Below, in pieces: positions 4,429 to 7,664 of a stretch of 7,664 nucleotides of DNA. Position 1 is the first letter of the stretch. Each line of letters begins with the position of its first letter. The notes beneath the pieces were generated by a model that worked only from the letters and a program-made list of their open reading frames with translations, was not told where the DNA came from and ran no database searches. This stretch comes from Thermoanaerobaculia bacterium (GTDB lineage: Bacteria > Acidobacteriota > Thermoanaerobaculia > UBA5066): contig JAMQPJ010000621.1 of the NCBI GenBank assembly GCA_023717585.1, positions 1 to 7,664 of the forward strand. Reading direction: 5' to 3'. The translations under genes and the position numbers were made by a program.

Positions 4429-7188
4429 TCAGGCCAGAACGTCCCGGACCCTTCGCAGAAGCATCGCCGGCGTGAACGGCTTCTGGAGAAAGGCGCGCCC
4501 TCGCCCGAGCATTCCGTTCCGTACGACCGCGTCGTCCGTGTATCCGGACATGAACAGCACTCGGATCGTCGGATGCCTGCCCTGCAGGCGGGAGGCAAGC
4601 TCCGTTCCCGCCATGTCGGGCATCACGAGGTCGGTCAGAAGTACGTCGATCTTCTCCGGACTCTCCGCGGCGAGCTTCTCCGCCTCGATTCCGTTCGGGG
4701 CCTCGAGCACGCGATAGCCGTGCTTCTCGAGGATCCGGCGCGCGAGCGTGCGGACCGACCCCTCGTCCTCGACGAGGAGGATCGTCTCGTTCCCCCGGGC
4801 GGGAAGCGGGTCCGCCGGGCGCGCCACGCCTTCCGCGGCGACATCCTCCACTCTCGGCAGATACACCTTGAAGGTCGTTCCCTTTCCGGGCTCGCTGTAG
4901 ACCCAGATGTTGCCGCCCGACTGCTTGACGATCCCGTAGACCGTCGAAAGTCCCAGCCCCGTTCCCTTCCCCTTCTCCTTCGTCGTGAAGAACGGCTCGA
5001 AGATGCGCTCCGCGGTCGCCTCGTCCATGCCGGTTCCCGTGTCGCTGACCGCCACCATGACGTAACGGCCCGGTCGAACCGAAGCATGGCGCTGCGCGTA
5101 CCCCTCGTCGAGGTCGGCGTTCGCCGTTTCGATCGTCAGCTTGCCCCCGCGCGGCATCGCATCGCGCGCGTTGACGACCAGGTTCATGATCACCTGCTCG
5201 AGCTGGCCCCGGTCGGCGCGCACGTTGCCCACGGAGGGGTCGAGCCGCGTCACCAGGTCCACGTCCTCGCCGATCACGCGCCGCAACAACTTCTCGAGAT
5301 CCGCAACCAGATCGTTGGCGCGTAGCACCACGGGCTCCAGTACCTGCTTGCGGCTGAACGCCAGAAGCTGTCGCGTCAGGCCCGCGGCCCTTCCGGCGGC
5401 ACTCTGGATCTCGCCGATCTCCTCGCGCGCCCCGCTCTCGAGCGCCGGCCGTGAGGCGAGCATCTCCGCGTAGCCCAGGATAGCCGTCAGCAGGTTGTTG
5501 AAATCGTGAGCGACCCCTCCCGCAAGCTGTCCGACCGCCTCCATCTTCTGAGAAAGGCGCAATTGCTCCTCGAGCTGCTGCCGTTCCGAGACGTCGCGAA
5601 TGATCGTGATGACGAATTGGTCTCCTCCGATCTCGACGGGCGACGCTGAGACTTCGATCGGAACCTTCTGGCCGTCTGGCCTCAGGGCATGCCGATTCTC
5701 GTCACGCGCGGGGCCGCCGGCCAGCATCTGCCCGAAGTGCTGCCGTATCGCCGCGCGCTCTTCGGCTGGCAGAAACTCGAGGAATTGGCGGCCGATGAGT
5801 CCCTCCTGCGCGCGGCCGAAGAGCCGCTCGGCCGCGCGGTTGACCTCGACGACCGTGCCGTCCGGGCTCATGATGAGAATGGCGTCGCCGGCGTTCTCCA
5901 TGAGGGCCCGCCAGCGCTTCTCACCCCGGCGCAGAGAGTCCTCCGCCCGCTTCCTGTCGGTGATGTTGTCGAACAGAGCGACGAAGCGTCCCTTCTCCGG
6001 GCTGTAGGCGGAGATGGAGAACCAGATTCCAAGGGTCTCGAGACAGATCTCGAAATTCTCCGGGATTCCCGTCAGAGCGACCTTGCCATATTTCTGGAAC
6101 AGATCCGGACTCGAGTCCCGTATCCCGGGAATGACTTCAGTGGCTTTTCTTCCGACGACGTCCTTCAATCCGGTCAGTTTCTCGAAGGCTTTGTTCACAT
6201 CGAGGTAGACGAAGTCCCGCGGTTCTCCGTTCTCGAAAAGCACCTCGCAGTAGGCGTATCCATGAAGCATGGATTCGAAGAGCGACCGATAGCGCTGCTC
6301 GCTTTCCCAGAGGGATTCCTCCGCCCGCTTGCGCTCGGTGATGTCGGCCTGCACCGCGATGAAGCCGACGCGCCTTCCCTGTGCGTCCAGGACGGGACTG
6401 ACGGATGCTTCCACGGTGACGAGCTGGCCATCGCGTCTCTTGTTGACGAACTCTTCCCGGATGGATTCGCCCTCCAGCAGCTTTTCCCAGAAGCGTTCGT
6501 AGTAGGCCTGGTCGTGCTGGCCGCTCTTCAGGATCCTGGGGGTCTTTCCGAGCGTTTCCTGCCTTGAATACCCGTAGCTCCTTTCGAAAGCGGGGTTGAC
6601 GTAGGTGATCGCTCCGTTCGAGTCGGTCATGAAGATGGCGTCCTGCGCCTGCTCCACCGCGAGCAACAACTTCTGGATGGACTCCTCCGCCCCCTTGCGC
6701 TTCTCGATGTCGTGGACGAAACCCTCGAACAGCTCGATGTCTCCGGAGCCTTTCCGAATCACCCGGGAGTCGAGACGGACCCAGATGGGAGACCCATCCC
6801 GGCGCTTCCAGCGGACCTCGAATCCGGACATTCCGGCGCTTTCCCTCTCGCTCAACCTCCGGTCCCGTTCGGCGCCGTCGAAGTAGACGTCGGCTCTGAG
6901 GTCGAGCTGAAGCATCTCGTCGGGCGAGTCGTAACCGAGCAGGCTGGCCAACGCCGGGTTGACGGAGACGAACCGTCCCTCGAGCGTGGAGCGGAAGATC
7001 CCGATCGGCGCCAGATCCACGAGCTCCCGGTAGCGACGCTCCGACGCCTCGAGCGTCTCCCCGGCGGCCTTGAGCTCCGTGTCCTTCTCCTCGAGCCTGA
7101 AAGCAAGCTCGCTTTCAGAGATCCCGGGCCCGCGTCGGGCCGGAATCGTCGACTTCCTTCTCTTCCCCCTCTCCCCTGCCTTCTTCAT
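4429..7188 (-). CDS. Cytoplasmic hybrid sensor histidine kinase with four PAS domains and a C-terminal receiver
   Basis: This 919-residue protein has a basic N-terminus and a predicted coiled coil at about 24-55. Four PAS modules follow: about 48-165 (YRELVDLAPIGIFR), 170-288 (AVEQAQDAIFMTD), 293-415 (a divergent SMLHGYAYCEVLFENG type) and 418-538 (MENAGDAILIMSPDG). Each ends in a signalling helix with a DI/DV motif. The HisKA domain has the phospho-acceptor His561 in GGVAHDFNNLLTAI. The HATPase domain has an N-box with Asn673, DTGTG (Asp716) and GKGTGLGLS (740-748). The receiver spans about 802-919 with acidic E807/D808/E809, phospho-acceptor Asp853 in LTDLVMPD, Ser881 and Lys903. There is no membrane segment, so it senses an internal or membrane-permeant signal. 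All catalytic residues are present. AGGAGG (7200-7195) lies 6 bases before the ATG, which fixes the start. No DNA-binding response regulator is in the window, so its output is unknown. Confidence 0.95.
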   Translation of the reverse strand: MKKAGERGKRRKSTIPARRGPGISESELAFRLEEKDTELKAAGETLEASERRYRELVDLAPIGIFRSTLEGRFVSVNPALASLLGYDSPDEMLQLDLRADVYFDGAERDRRLSERESAGMSGFEVRWKRRDGSPIWVRLDSRVIRKGSGDIELFEGFVHDIEKRKGAEESIQKLLLAVEQAQDAIFMTDSNGAITYVNPAFERSYGYSRQETLGKTPRILKSGQHDQAYYERFWEKLLEGESIREEFVNKRRDGQLVTVEASVSPVLDAQGRRVGFIAVQADITERKRAEESLWESEQRYRSLFESMLHGYAYCEVLFENGEPRDFVYLDVNKAFEKLTGLKDVVGRKATEVIPGIRDSSPDLFQKYGKVALTGIPENFEICLETLGIWFSISAYSPEKGRFVALFDNITDRKRAEDSLRRGEKRWRALMENAGDAILIMSPDGTVVEVNRAAERLFGRAQEGLIGRQFLEFLPAEERAAIRQHFGQMLAGGPARDENRHALRPDGQKVPIEVSASPVEIGGDQFVITIIRDVSERQQLEEQLRLSQKMEAVGQLAGGVAHDFNNLLTAILGYAEMLASRPALESGAREEIGEIQSAAGRAAGLTRQLLAFSRKQVLEPVVLRANDLVADLEKLLRRVIGEDVDLVTRLDPSVGNVRADRGQLEQVIMNLVVNARDAMPRGGKLTIETANADLDEGYAQRHASVRPGRYVMVAVSDTGTGMDEATAERIFEPFFTTKEKGKGTGLGLSTVYGIVKQSGGNIWVYSEPGKGTTFKVYLPRVEDVAAEGVARPADPLPARGNETILLVEDEGSVRTLARRILEKHGYRVLEAPNGIEAEKLAAESPEKIDVLLTDLVMPDMAGTELASRLQGRHPTIRVLFMSGYTDDAVVRNGMLGRGRAFLQKPFTPAMLLRRVRDVLA

Positions 7189-7259
7189 GGGGAGCCTCCT
7201 GACGAGAGTCGTGCGGGGACACGCACACGAACCCGCTCATCGCGGGACCGCAGGACCAC

Positions 7260-7290
7260 ATCCTAGTCCAGTTTTGAGAATAAATCTCAA
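7260..7290 (-). promoter_or_regulatory. Candidate promoter of the histidine kinase gene
   Basis: On the minus strand a TTGAGA (7290-7285) lies 19 bases upstream of TAGGAT (7265-7260). The same -10 hexamer appears before the ATP-grasp gene. The spacing is longer than the ideal 17, so this is a weak call. It would give a 5' untranslated region of about 65 bases. The -35 element is one arm of the inverted repeat at 7274-7290. Confidence 0.3.
7274..7290. repeat. Inverted repeat, 6-5-6, in the kinase/esterase divergent region
   Basis: TTGAGA (7274-7279) and TCTCAA (7285-7290) are exact reverse complements around an ATAAA spacer. It is an unusually A/T-rich island for this window and overlaps the candidate kinase -35 element. 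It has the form of a dimeric regulator's operator, but the binding protein is unknown. Confidence 0.45.
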
Positions 7291-7301
7291 CGGAGGTCTC
7301 G

Positions 7302-7313
7302 TCCGTCGACGGA
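7302..7313. repeat. 12-base perfect palindrome in the divergent region, within a larger imperfect dyad
   Basis: TCCGTCGACGGA is fully self-complementary. GTCTC (7296-7300) and GAGAC (7312-7316) flank it and form a wider imperfect dyad of about 21 bases. It lies about 32 bases upstream of the candidate esterase -10 element, a suitable place for an activator or repressor. Confidence 0.4.
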
Positions 7314-7321
7314 GACGCCAG

Positions 7322-7350
7322 GAGGCAAACGCGGCGAGCTTCGCTAGACT
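7322..7350 (+). promoter_or_regulatory. Candidate promoter of the esterase gene, consistent with a leaderless transcript
   Basis: TAGACT (7345-7350) lies 8 bases before the ATG at 7359, the usual distance from a -10 hexamer to a transcription start. A weak GAGGCA (7322-7327) sits 17 bases upstream as the -35. There is no Shine-Dalgarno sequence close to the ATG; the only AGGAGG-like string, near 7320, is over 30 bases away. Together these suggest transcription starting at or next to the start codon. Confidence 0.35.
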
Positions 7351-7358
7351 CTCCAGCA

Positions 7359-7664
7359 ATGAAACGCGAATACGGATCCTGGCGGAGCGCCGCGCTCTCA
7401 CGCCCCATGGAGTACCTCTGGTTCGGGGACCGCGGCCGGCCCGTGCTTCTCTTTCCGACGTCGATGGGGCGCTTCTACCAGAACGAGGACTTCGGCCTCA
7501 CCGGAGCGCTCGCGGACAAGGTCGACGCCGGATGGCTCCAGCTCGTCTGCGTCGATTCCGTGGACGCCGAGAGCTGGTACAACAAGAAGATCCCGCCCGC
7601 CGATCGCGCGCGACGCCACGACGACTACGACCGCTACCTCCGCGACGAGATGATTCCGTACATC
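7359..7664 (+). CDS. COG4947-type esterase / alpha-beta hydrolase, N-terminal part (3' end outside window)
   Basis: An ATG at 7359 opens a frame of 102 codons that runs to the window edge without a stop. Its recognisable features are MKREYGSWRSAALSRPMEYL, the strand RPVLLFPTSMGRFYQNED (residues 27-44), LQLVCVDSVDAESWYN (60-75) and a charged helix of RARRHDDYDRYLRDEMIPYI type at the end. This matches the N-terminal region of a conserved family of putative esterases with an alpha/beta-hydrolase fold (COG4947, from memory). The nucleophile Ser elbow and the rest of the triad would lie beyond the window, so activity cannot be judged. No signal peptide is seen, so it is probably cytoplasmic. It is divergent from the kinase gene, 170 bases away. 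No long frame opens from a better start, and the codon pattern is GC-rich at third positions as in neighbouring genes. Confidence 0.85.
   Translation, partial: MKREYGSWRSAALSRPMEYLWFGDRGRPVLLFPTSMGRFYQNEDFGLTGALADKVDAGWLQLVCVDSVDAESWYNKKIPPADRARRHDDYDRYLRDEMIPYI

Noticed and set aside
4573..5325. 250-codon plus-strand frame opposite the kinase
   Set aside because: Antisense to the HATPase and receiver domains, with no domain of its own; a codon-bias shadow.
7398..7619. 73-codon minus-strand frame opposite the esterase
   Set aside because: The plus strand there encodes conserved esterase motifs, and the minus frame has no recognisable feature.

Overview
The window is GC-rich, tightly packed bacterial chromosome with short intergenic gaps and good Shine-Dalgarno sites. 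A lipobox protein, a secreted NTF2-like protein and a soluble multi-PAS hybrid kinase fit a diderm environmental bacterium. Acidobacteriota or a relative is my best guess, from protein style only. I see no rRNA, tRNA, CRISPR array, transposase or phage gene, and no gene-free stretch longer than about 170 bases.

Layout. Plus strand: the 3' end of purE (2-214), a 148-base gap holding a perfect 14-base tandem repeat, and a small exported NTF2/lumazine-binding-like protein (363-806). A minus-strand block follows, read from right to left: a 919-residue hybrid histidine kinase (7188-4429), an ATP-grasp ligase (4352-3390), MurF (about 3359-1902) and a lipoprotein amidohydrolase (1905-823). The last three are almost gapless, and MurF and the amidohydrolase overlap by ATGA. 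At the right edge, divergent from the kinase across a 170-base region with two palindromes, begins a COG4947-type esterase (7359 to the window end, partial).

How the genes may work together. MurF adds D-Ala-D-Ala to the UDP-MurNAc-tripeptide in the cytoplasm. Directly upstream, in the same reading frame and separated by one TGA, is an ATP-grasp ligase of unassigned substrate. The esterase beyond the kinase resembles a family that I recall, without being able to check, near this kind of ATP-grasp protein. The kinase may control one or both sides. The most notable anomaly is that the MurF frame, complete at the protein level, has no ATG, GTG or TTG before its conserved N-terminal domain. A non-AUG (ACG) start, or a one-base error or indel that hides an ATG overlapping the upstream stop, are the main explanations.
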